Under the pieces are notes generated by a model that saw nothing but the letters and a program-made list of their open reading frames with translations, made no database searches and had not been told where the DNA came from. A stretch of DNA of 64,000 nt, taken from the NCBI GenBank assembly GCA_001897855.1, contig MKUO01000005.1, forward strand, positions 62,001 to 126,000. Direction: 5' to 3'. Numbering within the stretch: position 1 is the first letter of the stretch; each line of letters opens with the position of its first letter. This document shows positions 1 through 7,235 of the stretch, in pieces. This DNA comes from Bacteroidetes bacterium 43-93. Lineage in GTDB: Bacteria > Bacteroidota > Bacteroidia > Chitinophagales > Chitinophagaceae. The position numbers and the translations under genes are program-made.

Positions 1-148
1 TTACTTTATATTCTTCTTCCGGCACCAAAGATCCTGATGCGTAAACTGCGGATGTGAGCTGCTTCATTTCCGGCTTCACCTCTTTTTGTTTGCTGCCGCA
101 GCTTGCTGCTGCAATAGCGGGCAATAACCAGTATAGTGATCGCTTCAT
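1..148 (-). CDS. Efflux RND-type periplasmic adaptor lipoprotein (N-terminal part only)
   Basis: The gene runs off the left edge; only about 49 N-terminal residues are visible. It begins MKRSLYWLLPAIAAASCGSK, a lipoprotein signal with lipobox AASC, followed by a short linker and the segment AVYASGSLVPEEEYKV. That segment resembles the start of the barrel-sandwich part of HlyD/AcrA-like membrane fusion proteins. The start codon lies 7 bp after the stop of the TolC-like gene, so the two are probably cotranscribed with an inner-membrane pump beyond the window. The adaptor role is inferred mainly from this neighbour and from the short N-terminal match. Confidence 0.6.
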   Translation of the reverse strand, partial: MKRSLYWLLPAIAAASCGSKQKEVKPEMKQLTSAVYASGSLVPEEEYKV

Positions 149-155
149 TGCTATA

Positions 156-1448
156 TTAGAATTTTTGAGTGCTTAAAAGATAATAGAGTATCCCGTCTGC
201 CAGGTTTTGTAAGTAGTCGATCCTGGCCCTGTTATACTCCATGTATATATTGTTGAATTCGTCAAATTCCATCACACCTTCTTTAAGGTTCAGCTTGGCG
301 ATGCGCAGGTTCTCTGATGCATTCTTCACTTTTTCTTTCATCAGGTTTTGTTTCATAAAGGCCGCATTGTATTGGTCGTACCATGCCTGCTGTTGCTGGG
401 TAAGTACATCGCGGGTTTTATCGGCATCTATCTTTGCCAGTTCATATTGTAGCTTGCTCTTATTGCGTGCCGATCTGTAATAATTCCCCTGGAACAATGG
501 AAAGTCTAATCTAGCTCCGATATTGGCTACATCAAATTGTACATTACCGGTATTGTTGAATTTACTCTGGAAATTATAGGCATATCTCCCTGCCAGGGCT
601 ATTTTAGGCAATACGCTATCCTTGCTTGCACGCAATGCATATTGTGCTGCCTGCAGTTTATAATCTGCTTCTTTCCAGCCTGCCCTTTCGGTGGGGTTCC
701 CTGCCTCGGTTAATAATGGCCAGCTGAATGCAGTAATATCTTCGTTTATTATTATCGAGTCTTTAGTGTAGAGCATAGAATCGAGGGCAATATGCGACAG
801 TTGCACTTGCTTGCTGGCATTGATGCCTGATACCTGTACATCAAGGTTCAGGTTGATGGTTCGGTTATAGTCCGATGGGTTTACCACGCCATTTTTATAC
901 CGTGCTTCCATGATACGGCTTAGTTCTGTGGCGGTTTCTGTATTCTCCTGGTTCAGTTTCAATACTTCTTTGCTGATTAGGGCCTGGTAATAGGTTTGTA
1001 TCAGTTGTATATGAAAAAGCTCCATGGCTGCTTTGTAGCTCCATTCAGACTGCCTGTAGCTCGCCCTTGCCTTAGCCACCTGGGCCCATTTATCAAAGCT
1101 TATCAGCGGCATACTGATCTCTGCCCCGGAGGTAAATATATACGGCAGGCCAAATTGAGCCTTAAGATAGGTGCCGGGCTTGCCGCCTAATACTTCTGCC
1201 GGTATTACTTGTGTGGCTATGATAGGGTAATAATCGGCGGTGCCAAAAACATTGATCTTCGGATACAATCCTGATGCCTGTACCCGCATATCCTGCTTAG
1301 CCATCTTAGGCAGGATCTTTGACTGTAAAGATGCCGGCGCATGGCTATCGGCATACTGCAATAGTTCATCCAGGTTGTTGATTTGTAATTGTGCCTTGCT
1401 TTCAAGTGTTGCTGTGAATAGTAGTACCAACACCAGGTATAACCGCAT
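156..1448 (-). CDS. TolC-family outer membrane efflux protein
   Basis: About 430 residues with a signal peptide (MRLYLVLVLLFTATLESKAQ), then the alternating helical and strand pattern of TolC/OEP proteins: two related halves rich in Ala, Gln, Asn and Lys, with segments such as KARASYRQSEWSYKAA and NLKEGVMEFDEFNNIY. It would form the outer-membrane channel of a tripartite efflux system with the adaptor encoded just downstream. An in-frame ATG at 1487 exists, but the signal peptide and a -7-like element at 1465-1472 (TCAATTTG on the minus strand) favour the ATG at 1448. The transported substrate cannot be told from sequence. Confidence 0.9.
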   Translation of the reverse strand: MRLYLVLVLLFTATLESKAQLQINNLDELLQYADSHAPASLQSKILPKMAKQDMRVQASGLYPKINVFGTADYYPIIATQVIPAEVLGGKPGTYLKAQFGLPYIFTSGAEISMPLISFDKWAQVAKARASYRQSEWSYKAAMELFHIQLIQTYYQALISKEVLKLNQENTETATELSRIMEARYKNGVVNPSDYNRTINLNLDVQVSGINASKQVQLSHIALDSMLYTKDSIIINEDITAFSWPLLTEAGNPTERAGWKEADYKLQAAQYALRASKDSVLPKIALAGRYAYNFQSKFNNTGNVQFDVANIGARLDFPLFQGNYYRSARNKSKLQYELAKIDADKTRDVLTQQQQAWYDQYNAAFMKQNLMKEKVKNASENLRIAKLNLKEGVMEFDEFNNIYMEYNRARIDYLQNLADGILYYLLSTQKF

Positions 1449-1464
1449 TCCTAATAATTTTGTA

Positions 1465-1472
1465 CAAATTGA
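1465..1472 (-). promoter_or_regulatory. Putative -7 element of the efflux operon
   Basis: On the minus strand this reads TCAATTTG, one mismatch from the Bacteroidota -7 consensus TAnnTTTG. It lies 17 bases before the ATG at 1448 and downstream of the alternative ATG at 1487, so it argues for the shorter protein. Confidence 0.4.
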
Positions 1473-1613
1473 ATATAATATCTCCATTTATTAAAGCAAT
1501 TGTCAGCCAGGCGGAATAAAATAACATCAAGGCAAAACTTATGTATATATAAACGCCTGTAGGTCCGCCAACTGACTTTGGTACCATTTTTGATTGTAAA
1601 CTGATTGTTATCG

Positions 1614-1679
1614 GCTTACAAATTCACTGTTAAGTAGGCTCTTTTATTTTGATTAGGCGGGTTTGCAGGCGCATATTTG
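1614..1679 (+). promoter_or_regulatory. Regulon promoter, copy 1 (upstream element plus -7 box)
   Basis: The upstream element at 1614-1634 reads GCTTACAAA-N6-GTTAAG and the -7 box at 1672-1679 reads CATATTTG. A TTTG at 1648-1651 lies 20 bp before the -7 box and could be the -33 element. The distance from the first base of the upstream element to the first base of the -7 box is 58 bp, the same as in three other promoters (2024, 6873, 7236). A second GTTA half-site lies 22 bp further upstream at 1607. It drives the gene at 1727. Confidence 0.65.
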
Positions 1680-1726
1680 CATTATCAAAACGAGCAATGC
1701 TAAACACAAATAAAAAATTAAACACC

Positions 1727-2014
1727 ATGGCTATTACACACAATGCAGTTGCAGTACTTTTTCCGGGAGCACAAACACAGGATGTTATCAGCGCCTCAGA
1801 AAAATACCACATCAATATAGTAGACCAGGAAGCTTATAGCCTGCAAAAAGATTATGAAAGGTATTTTAAACCTTCAAGGCATATTTTTCATAAAGATGAT
1901 GTGAATGTTCTTTTTGTTTTTGCCGATGGAACTGCCAGCCTTATTGAGGATGGTAATAGCATGAGGTCTATGCTCAGGGATCTTCGCGACCTGATTGGTA
2001 TGACCTTTAACTAA
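1727..2014 (+). CDS. Small protein of unknown function, paralogue A
   Basis: 95 residues, no signal peptide or membrane segment. I do not recognise the family. It is clearly a paralogue of the protein at 2177: both start with NAVAV-x-FPG, then T-x-DV and AS, then KDY-x(2)-(Y/F)FK-x-SR, then N-(V/L)-LF, DG and a C-terminal helix; by eye about a third of positions are identical. The reading frame is open back to 1649, but the predicted transcription start near 1685 and the match to the paralogue's N-terminus choose the ATG at 1727. The A-rich leader (1685-1726) has no purine-rich ribosome binding site. It is probably coregulated with the genes at 2177 and 7334 and the RNA at 6943. Confidence 0.8.
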   Translation: MAITHNAVAVLFPGAQTQDVISASEKYHINIVDQEAYSLQKDYERYFKPSRHIFHKDDVNVLFVFADGTASLIEDGNSMRSMLRDLRDLIGMTFN

Positions 2015-2023
2015 TTGCAAATG

Positions 2024-2089
2024 GCTTGTAAATAGCTTGTTAAACGGACCCCGAAATTCGTGAAACACTTAAACACCGCCTTACCTTAG
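2024..2089 (+). promoter_or_regulatory. Regulon promoter, copy 2 (upstream element plus -7 box)
   Basis: The upstream element at 2024-2043 reads GCTTGTAAA-N6-GTTAA and the -7-like box at 2082-2089 reads TACCTTAG. The spacing is again exactly 58 bp. In this copy the element is visibly a direct repeat with an 11-bp period (GCTTGTAAA, then GCTTGTTAAA). It drives the gene at 2177. Confidence 0.6.
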
Positions 2090-2103
2090 CACCACAAACA
2101 CAA

Positions 2104-2148
2104 CCTGTACTAAACAGGACAAACAAACAAACCTGCGGCTTTCGCAGG
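2104..2148 (+). promoter_or_regulatory. Two leader hairpins with AC-rich linkers
   Basis: Within the leader of the 2177 gene, hairpin 1 pairs CCTGT (2104-2108) with ACAGG (2114-2118) around loop ACTAA. Hairpin 2 pairs CCTGCG (2132-2137) with CGCAGG (2143-2148) around loop GCTTT. They are joined by GGACAAACAAAC..., a G-poor single-stranded linker that also occurs between hairpins of the array RNA at 6943-7200. The leader is about 80 nt long. Function unknown. Confidence 0.6.
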
Positions 2149-2176
2149 ACAAAACAAAACATAAAAAACACAGAAA

Positions 2177-2461
2177 ATGAATGCACTTACTAATGCCGTG
2201 GCAGTAGTATTCCCCGGCGTCGATACCACAGATGTAGTAAACGCCTCTGTTACGCACACTGCAAATGTTCTCATAAAAGAGCCCTTCAATCCTTCAAAAG
2301 ATTATACCAAATTCTTTAAACGCTCCCGCAAGCTCATCACTACAGACTTGATGAACCTGCTGTTTATTTACCCCGACGGCAGCTCTGTAATGGTGCAGGA
2401 CCTGGTAGCTTTAAAGAATGCGTTGAAGAAAGCGGCCATAGCCAATGGCGCCTTCGCATAA
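2177..2461 (+). CDS. Small protein of unknown function, paralogue B
   Basis: 94 residues, paralogue of the protein at 1727 (shared NAVAV-x-FPG, DV, AS, KDY, FFK-x-SR, N-L-LF, DG). No signal peptide, membrane helix or known catalytic motif. It starts at the only suitable ATG after a structured leader and ends in front of an intrinsic terminator, so it is a monocistronic unit. Having its own promoter with the same upstream element as paralogue A suggests coexpression, perhaps as partners of a hetero-oligomer; that last point is inference. Confidence 0.8.
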   Translation: MNALTNAVAVVFPGVDTTDVVNASVTHTANVLIKEPFNPSKDYTKFFKRSRKLITTDLMNLLFIYPDGSSVMVQDLVALKNALKKAAIANGAFA

Positions 2462-2483
2462 AAAGATGTTGTTTTGTTGTAGT

Positions 2484-2520
2484 AAGCAGCCTTCGTATTT
2501 ATACAGGGGCTGCTTTTTTT
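2484..2520 (+). terminator. Intrinsic terminator after paralogue B
   Basis: Stem AAGCAGCC (2484-2491) with GGCTGCTT (2508-2515); the 16-nt loop contains an inner GTAT/ATAC pairing. A T-run extends to 2520. Confidence 0.85.
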
Positions 2521-2591
2521 ATCTGTCCTATTTCTAAAGGAATGGCCATGTATTATAGCAAAAAATGTTATATTGTGTTAAAACCTCCTAT

Positions 2592-3266
2592 ATGCGTAAA
2601 TTCAGCATGCTCATTTGCTTTATCTTATCCGGTATTAATGTATTTGCCGATGACGGCGATGCATCCCGGAAAAAGGTAACTACAAGCATAGGCTTTATGA
2701 TAGGCCCTACTGCCGTTCACGTCGATAGGCCGATGGGTTCCGTGTACAATAATTATTATGGCCCTACAGACGCACCATGTTTCAATGTGGCTTTCGCATT
2801 CGAGCATTATTTTAATGCGCATAGAAGGCCATTGTATTTCTCAGTTGGCGGCAGGTTGGCTACAACGTATATCGAAACCTACTACGAGTGGAATGTTAAT
2901 AATGGCTATAATTATAATTATTCTGATTACAACCACATGATCATCGGCAGCCTCGGTGTTTCTGCCGCGCTTAATTGGGATATTGTGAGGGGAAGGAATG
3001 CAGCGCTCACAGCGCAGGCTGCCGTTGTACCGATGGTGGAAGCGGGCCAGTTCCGCGGCGATGTTCAGCCCAATGCTGCGGGAGAATTATACCTGGGAGG
3101 CACATTTATGAATAAAGTATCGATCGGGGTACGTGGTTCTACTCGTTTTATGTATTATCAGTACGATTTAAATAAACCGGTTGATGACGCCCGTTATACG
3201 CTCACCAACATTTCTATTGATGTCAGGTTCAGGCTTAACGAAGGTAAATCACGCATGGTTCGATAA
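2592..3266 (+). CDS. Putative outer-membrane beta-barrel protein
   Basis: 224 residues from the ATG at 2592, starting with signal peptide MRKFSMLICFILSGINVFAD. The rest is short alternating strands rich in Tyr, Asn and Gly (for example NNGYNYNYSDYNHMIIGSLG) and the C-terminal strand ISIDVRFRLNEG, typical of small Bacteroidota outer-membrane barrels of the porin/OmpW-like type. No specific function can be assigned. An in-frame ATG nine codons upstream is less likely because it would precede the signal peptide. The sequence just before the start, AACCTCCTAT, recurs at two other places in the window. Confidence 0.7.
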   Translation: MRKFSMLICFILSGINVFADDGDASRKKVTTSIGFMIGPTAVHVDRPMGSVYNNYYGPTDAPCFNVAFAFEHYFNAHRRPLYFSVGGRLATTYIETYYEWNVNNGYNYNYSDYNHMIIGSLGVSAALNWDIVRGRNAALTAQAAVVPMVEAGQFRGDVQPNAAGELYLGGTFMNKVSIGVRGSTRFMYYQYDLNKPVDDARYTLTNISIDVRFRLNEGKSRMVR

Positions 3267-3315
3267 TTTTAAACCTCCTATAAACCCCGGGATATGGTCA
3301 CTTTTACTTCTATAT

Positions 3316-3462
3316 ATGAAAAACACCCTCTATTTGATTGCAGTCGTTTTAACGGTATGCTGGCTATTGGGGTTCGCTCAGTTCAACTCAGGTAGTCTTA
3401 TCCACATTTTTTTGATCCTGGCAATCATCACTTTCTTGCTCGGATTTTTTAGTAAAAACTAA
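3316..3462 (+). CDS. Small two-helix membrane protein, lmo0937/DUF5670-like
   Basis: 48 residues: two hydrophobic helices (about 4-22 and 28-45) around a short FNSGSLIHI turn. This matches the pattern of the lmo0937 family (DUF5670), tiny membrane proteins with a conserved G-x-(I/L)-IHI-(L/F)-L-(V/I) core. The cellular role of the family is not established; members are often stress-related. The frame is open upstream, but the ATG at 3316 gives the family's usual length. A terminator follows directly. Confidence 0.7.
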   Translation: MKNTLYLIAVVLTVCWLLGFAQFNSGSLIHIFLILAIITFLLGFFSKN

Positions 3463-3480
3463 CCTAAACAGCGCTATACA

Positions 3481-3508
3481 AAAGCTCCTCCTTATGGGGA
3501 GCTTTTTT
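3481..3508 (+). terminator. Intrinsic terminator
   Basis: Stem AAAGCTCC (3481-3488) with GGAGCTTT (3498-3505), then a run of T to 3508. Confidence 0.85.
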
Positions 3509-3624
3509 GTTAGCCCCTTCTGTTAATAAAAAGCAAAACAGAAAAAACCTTGTAACCTTTTCTTTCAATCGGCGATTAACTAATAACAACCACAAATTAC
3601 TGTTGATCAAAAAATCCAAAGGTT

Positions 3625-3942
3625 ATGAAAAACATACTCATCCTGTTTGCAATCCTCATGTCCGGTATCTCTTGCTTAGCCGCAGAGCCCCAACCACCCC
3701 TGCCTACCACTACTGCAACACCTGCCTGTAGTGTTTATGTGTCTGATAACAACATCGTGATCCGCAACAACGGTAACACGCCTGCTGAAGTAACTATGTT
3801 TGGAAAATTCGGAACACCCATCGTTAAATCCAGTATCGCCGATAAACAAATGGTTCCTGTAAAAGACCTGCCCGAAGGCAAATACCTCATTAAGGTAAAA
3901 ACTCAGAATGGTGAGCAGAATATCAAATTAAGTGTTCTGTGA
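3625..3942 (+). CDS. Small secreted protein with a C-terminal beta domain
   Basis: 105 residues. Signal peptide MKNILILFAILMSGISCLAAE, then a Pro/Thr linker (PQPPLPTTTATPA), then one beta-rich domain ending in a YLIKVKTQNGEQNIKL strand. The domain resembles the Ig-like T9SS C-terminal fold in layout (VYVSDNNIVIRN..., LPEGKYLIKV) but lacks the usual PNP motif, so secretion by T9SS is only possible. A terminator overlaps the end of the convergent gene. Confidence 0.6.
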   Translation: MKNILILFAILMSGISCLAAEPQPPLPTTTATPACSVYVSDNNIVIRNNGNTPAEVTMFGKFGTPIVKSSIADKQMVPVKDLPEGKYLIKVKTQNGEQNIKLSVL

Positions 3943-3953
3943 TCAACCTGCTG

Positions 3954-3982
3954 CGGGCGGCTATTCCTGGCTGCCCGTTTTT
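3954..3982 (+). terminator. Intrinsic terminator between convergent genes
   Basis: Stem CGGGCGGC (3954-3961) with GCTGCCCG (3970-3977), one G-U pair, then TTTTT. It slightly overlaps the 3' end of the minus-strand gene. Confidence 0.75.
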
Positions 3983-4418
3983 ACACACGCATCGTATCTG
4001 CATTCCATACTCTTATTCGCTTTTTCATCTCATCAGGCGATAGGTTGTTATCAACCGCCTGCTGTAACAGTTCTACAAATTGGTCGTCGTTTGCAAATCT
4101 TGCAGCCGCCAGTTGTTTAAAGCTTAGTTTCGATTCCAGTTCTTCCAGTCTTTTGCCTGTAAGCTGGTAATAACGCAGTCTCAGTTCCAGTCGCACTATC
4201 CGGTCCTGGTTAGTTAACGCGTAATGTTGCCGCAGCATAAAGGAGAGCCACGCTACTACAAAAAAGCATCCTGCCAATAGTCCAAACTCCAATTTCTTTT
4301 CGGGATACTGCGTCATGTAATAAATACATAACGCTATACAGGCGCCTGTTACCGGGTAAAAGACAAAATGGTGCGGTATATAATACCGTATATGGTTTTG
4401 ATAATTCTGTTTTTTCAC
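3981..4418 (-). CDS. DUF6526-like membrane protein
   Basis: 145 residues. It begins KKQNYQNHIRYYIPHHFVFYP, then has two transmembrane helices (about 20-38 and 45-62), then a soluble helical tail with the segment QDRIVRLELRLRYYQLTGKRLEEL and a C-terminal PDEMKKRIRVWNAD. This order matches my memory of the DUF6526 family of Bacteroidota; the family has no established function. It is transcribed away from the small secreted protein and follows the lipoprotein gene at 5269-4451 on the same strand. Confidence 0.6.
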   Translation of the reverse strand: MKKQNYQNHIRYYIPHHFVFYPVTGACIALCIYYMTQYPEKKLEFGLLAGCFFVVAWLSFMLRQHYALTNQDRIVRLELRLRYYQLTGKRLEELESKLSFKQLAAARFANDDQFVELLQQAVDNNLSPDEMKKRIRVWNADTMRV

Positions 4419-4450
4419 GTTCTATAATTACCTAAAAACTATGCCTTGTA

Positions 4451-5269
4451 CTAATCCAGGCCCAGCGGATGTTTGATCATCTTATAAAACGATGGATTGC
4501 CTGGTGCTACTAAAAACAAAGTATCAGTCGATTTTGTTGAGAGTTTCGGCCAGGAAGGGGAAATCCGTATAAGATCATTAGTTAATACAAGTCTGTAATT
4601 ATCGTGTATAGAGGTATCAGCAGAATTGTAATAGGTGCTGAATGCGGTTATACTCTTAAATACAATATCATCTGTAAAATCATAGTAGAAATGATCTGTA
4701 ATATTAGCTCCTATATAGTTCGATCTTCTGTGTGTACCGGTTTTATCGTAGTTAATAATAACAACATGGTTTTTCTTGGAGTTGTTCAATGTATCCCATA
4801 CGCTTTTGCCTGTAGAATCGTAGGCATCAATAGCCTCCCATTGTGTAGAGCCATCTATACCAAAAAGGAAATAGCGCATCCTGTCGCTGGTAGGCACCGG
4901 TTCAATAGGTATATTATAGCTGATCCTGTTTTGCAGATAGCCGAAACTGGGCCTTACGTTAAAGTAGCCGGGTATATACCAGTTAGACATCGTGAAGTCT
5001 GTTGACGCCCAGTAATAAGTGAAACCCGCTGCCTGGTCGCCATCTTTCATTTGGTGGTAAGGGAAATAATATAATTGGCCGGGCTGCAGGTTTATCAAAG
5101 ATACTTTGTGCCCAACGGTATCGGTCAGGCGAATGATAATGGGCTTACCTGTTTTGTTCTGAAATGTATAATTTTCATACTGGCTCACAACATCCGGTGT
5201 AACATCTTTTTTCTTACAGGCTATCAAACTTGTTACCACCAGCAGCGGTAAGATCCACAAACGCTTCAT
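4451..5269 (-). CDS. Lipoprotein of unknown function
   Basis: 272 residues. The N-terminus MKRLWILPLLVVTSLIACKKK is a lipoprotein signal with lipobox LIAC and lysines after the cysteine. The mature part is beta-rich and Tyr/Asn-rich without a motif I recognise. The gene precedes the DUF6526-like gene with 32 bp between them and is probably cotranscribed. Surface or periplasmic location is expected. Confidence 0.75.
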   Translation of the reverse strand: MKRLWILPLLVVTSLIACKKKDVTPDVVSQYENYTFQNKTGKPIIIRLTDTVGHKVSLINLQPGQLYYFPYHQMKDGDQAAGFTYYWASTDFTMSNWYIPGYFNVRPSFGYLQNRISYNIPIEPVPTSDRMRYFLFGIDGSTQWEAIDAYDSTGKSVWDTLNNSKKNHVVIINYDKTGTHRRSNYIGANITDHFYYDFTDDIVFKSITAFSTYYNSADTSIHDNYRLVLTNDLIRISPSWPKLSTKSTDTLFLVAPGNPSFYKMIKHPLGLD

Positions 5270-5343
5270 TTGTATAAATTTAGGAGTATGAAGATAAAAA
5301 CTTGTTGGCTGTGAAGCAATTAACCATTGATTAAACGGTATGG

Positions 5344-5778
5344 CTAATGCCGGTAGGGTTGCTTTACAACCGCGTCCCGCTCCATTTCTTCCAGCAATTC
5401 AGCCATATATAGTGCATCATTTACAATGGCGGGTTCCGGCTGGGTCATGATCATCGCCAGTCCCTGTTCTGTACGCACATACATCGGGTATTTTCGCTCG
5501 CCCCTGATGATCTTGTATAAGAATTCTTGCTGCTCTTCTGTAGTTACGGGTTTCATTCCAGGTATTTCAATGTCTTCAAAGCAATCTTTATAGAAGTAAA
5601 GGATCCCCGCATCTATCCGATGGCGTATTTCCGGGTCGGCCATCATATAGGCTATAGCATCTTTCAGGTAATAGTCCTGCATTTTGGGGAAAGCCATCTT
5701 TACGGCAGCCACCGGCTTGCCATGCAGTATCATCTCACGAACAAAAATATCTTCGGTGGTAGAAGGTATTTTTTTCAT
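5344..5778 (-). CDS. Hypothetical protein with a terminase-small-subunit-like N-terminal motif
   Basis: 144 residues, soluble, acidic. The N-terminal stretch IFVREMILHGKPVAAVKMAFP resembles the helix-turn-helix opening of phage terminase small subunits (pattern F-V-x-E-x(5)-A-A-x(3)-A), and PEIRHRIDAG resembles the P-x-V-x-x-R-I segment of that group. There are no other phage genes nearby, so this is more likely a domesticated DNA-binding protein than part of a prophage. The remaining sequence is helical with no catalytic motif. The family assignment is tentative. Confidence 0.5.
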   Translation of the reverse strand: MKKIPSTTEDIFVREMILHGKPVAAVKMAFPKMQDYYLKDAIAYMMADPEIRHRIDAGILYFYKDCFEDIEIPGMKPVTTEEQQEFLYKIIRGERKYPMYVRTEQGLAMIMTQPEPAIVNDALYMAELLEEMERDAVVKQPYRH

Positions 5779-5867
5779 TTACCTGTGGTTAATACCGTAA
5801 ATATAACCAGCTTATTATGTATGTGGTATTATAATAATATCCACATATCCACATTTTGAAGATTTTA

Positions 5868-6530
5868 TTATCGTCTGCTATACAGGTACATGAGTATGCA
5901 AAGTGTAATAGATATTATTGCGATAAAATAGGGTAGGAAAGACGCCCACTGCTTCCGATGCCGGCTTGTTTTCACCTGGTTTAATATAGCATCCGTCATT
6001 TTTTCATCCTGTTGCGATAACTGTTGCAGTATGGGCGCTATCGCCTGCATATATTCATATCTCAGGTGGCGGGTACTTTGTAGTAATTCCCGCACTATCA
6101 GCAGATTTTGCTCTCGGTCGGTGCCTTGTTCTAATATAGCCATATGGCTGTCTTGCAGCAATAGCATCACATAATCATAAAGCGCGCGATGGTTCATACG
6201 ATAGGTATCCACCATGTCCATATGCTGATGCAGTTTTTTTGCTTCTCTATATATCCACTGCGGCGTCACAGCAGCCTGGTCTTTCGCTCGCTTGCTCATG
6301 CCGCTGAGCCAGCGTTCTTCATCATATTTTTTCCGCTTCTGATGGTCGCTGAGTACAGAATAGGCTTCTTGTATCTCCAGGAAGTGTGCTATAGCGTACT
6401 GGCTGTCGGGGTTGGTGTCGGGATGGTATTGAAATGCCAGTGCCCGGTAAGATTTTTTGATCTGCTCTTGTGTTGCCTCGGCAGGTAGCTCCAGTATTTT
6501 ATAATAATCCTTTAATGCTTGGGCGGGCAT
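5868..6530 (-). CDS. DnaJ-domain protein with a C-terminal membrane anchor
   Basis: 220 residues. The J-domain occupies about residues 8-70 (DYYKILELPAEATQEQIKKSYR, HPD at 36-38, YSVLSDHQKRKKYD). A helical middle region follows, and one transmembrane helix lies near the C-terminus (about 200-216) with a short RR tail. It lacks the Gly/Phe region and zinc centre of full DnaJ, so it should act as a membrane-tethered cochaperone that stimulates DnaK ATPase for a local client. The client is unknown. Confidence 0.85.
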   Translation of the reverse strand: MPAQALKDYYKILELPAEATQEQIKKSYRALAFQYHPDTNPDSQYAIAHFLEIQEAYSVLSDHQKRKKYDEERWLSGMSKRAKDQAAVTPQWIYREAKKLHQHMDMVDTYRMNHRALYDYVMLLLQDSHMAILEQGTDREQNLLIVRELLQSTRHLRYEYMQAIAPILQQLSQQDEKMTDAILNQVKTSRHRKQWASFLPYFIAIISITLCILMYLYSRR

Positions 6531-6579
6531 ATGTAAATGTAAAGGCTATCCTTTACATCAGCAAAAGCGCAGGCAATAA

Positions 6580-6765
6580 TCAGTTTTTAGAAGTTGCGTT
6601 GATGTCGCGTATTTTATTTTGCAGCAGCCATTTATAGAAGGCTTCCCTGTCTTCAGGGTTATGCCTTACGATCTCTCCATTCTTAAGCGAAATGATGAAG
6701 ATGCCAATGGTTTCTGTAAAAGCGGATAATTCATGAGGTTGATATGGAAATTTGGTATTGGGCAT
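6580..6765 (-). CDS. Small hypothetical protein
   Basis: 61 residues: YQPHELSAFTETIGIFIISLKNGEIVRHNPEDREAFYKWLL is a compact beta-hairpin plus helix pattern that reads like a real protein. No signal peptide. It lies 50 bp upstream of the DnaJ-domain gene on the same strand and may be cotranscribed. Family unknown to me. Confidence 0.55.
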   Translation of the reverse strand: MPNTKFPYQPHELSAFTETIGIFIISLKNGEIVRHNPEDREAFYKWLLQNKIRDINATSKN

Positions 6766-6872
6766 AAATGAGAGGTTAATTGGAATTGGGCCACAATATT
6801 ACTGCAATGGTTTTTACCTGTGATTGACCTCGGTTAAGAAATAGGCCAATTCCTGTTAACCGTTAGTTAAGC

Positions 6873-6938
6873 ACTTGCAAACCGAAGGTTAAGTATGCGG
6901 CTTAATTTTTTTTCTGCACTACTTGCGATGCATATTTG
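6873..6938 (+). promoter_or_regulatory. Regulon promoter, copy 3 (drives the stem-loop-array RNA)
   Basis: The upstream element at 6873-6893 reads ACTTGCAAA-N6-GTTAAG and the -7 box at 6931-6938 reads CATATTTG; the spacing is exactly 58 bp. More GTTAA half-sites lie upstream at 6855 and 6865. No clear TTTG -33 element is present, only a T-run, which fits an activator-dependent promoter. Predicted transcription start near 6943. Confidence 0.65.
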
Positions 6939-6942
6939 TATC

Positions 6943-7200
6943 ACCAACCAAACGAAATAAAATGCTCCGTAAAGCATTTTAATAGTAGAACAGGCGGCCC
7001 CGTAAGGCCGGACAAACAAACGAAATACCTGCTCCGTAAAGCAGGCAAACAAAAAAGAAGACCCGCACCGTAATGCAGGCATTTTAAAAAAGAAAGCCCT
7101 GGCCCGTAAGACAGGCAATCTATATAGATCTAAAAGACAATCCCGTAAGATTGTATTGTTAGAGAGCAGAAGCCGCAGTTTTATAACTGTGGCATTTTTT
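6943..7200 (+). ncRNA. Stem-loop-array RNA with six CCGTAA loops
   Basis: About 257 nt between a -7 box and an intrinsic terminator, with no ORF longer than six codons after the predicted start. It holds six hairpins with an identical hexaloop CCGTAA at 6967, 7000, 7034, 7068, 7104 and 7143 (spacing 33-39 nt). The stems differ but pair: AAAATGCT/AGCATTTT, CGGCC/GGCCG, CCTGCT/AGCAGG, CCCGCA/TGCAGG (one mismatch), CCTGGC/GACAGG (one mismatch), ACAATC/GATTGT. Linkers are A/C-rich, including GGACAAACAAAC. Different stems around one fixed loop suggest selection on structure and on the loop, for instance as a repeated protein-binding or antisense site. I know no described family like it. Confidence 0.65.
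7172..7200 (+). terminator. Intrinsic terminator of the array RNA
   Basis: Nine-pair stem GCCGCAGTT (7172-7180) with AACTGTGGC (7185-7193), loop TTAT, one G-U pair, followed by ATTTTTT. Confidence 0.85.
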
Positions 7201-7235
7201 ATGTCTTTTCAAATTTTGTTAATTGCTGGTTAACG

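Noticed and set aside
5344-5778. Prophage remnant based on the terminase-like motif
   Set aside because: No other phage genes nearby and only a short motif match.
6867-7118. Minus-strand 83-codon frame across the hairpin array
   Set aside because: Repetitive Arg/Phe/Cys-rich translation caused by the hairpins; the plus-strand promoter and terminator explain the region better.
6959-7154. CRISPR array interpretation of the CCGTAA repeats
   Set aside because: The repeated part is only six bases inside hairpins whose stems differ, spacers are not unique fixed-length sequences, and no cas genes are present.
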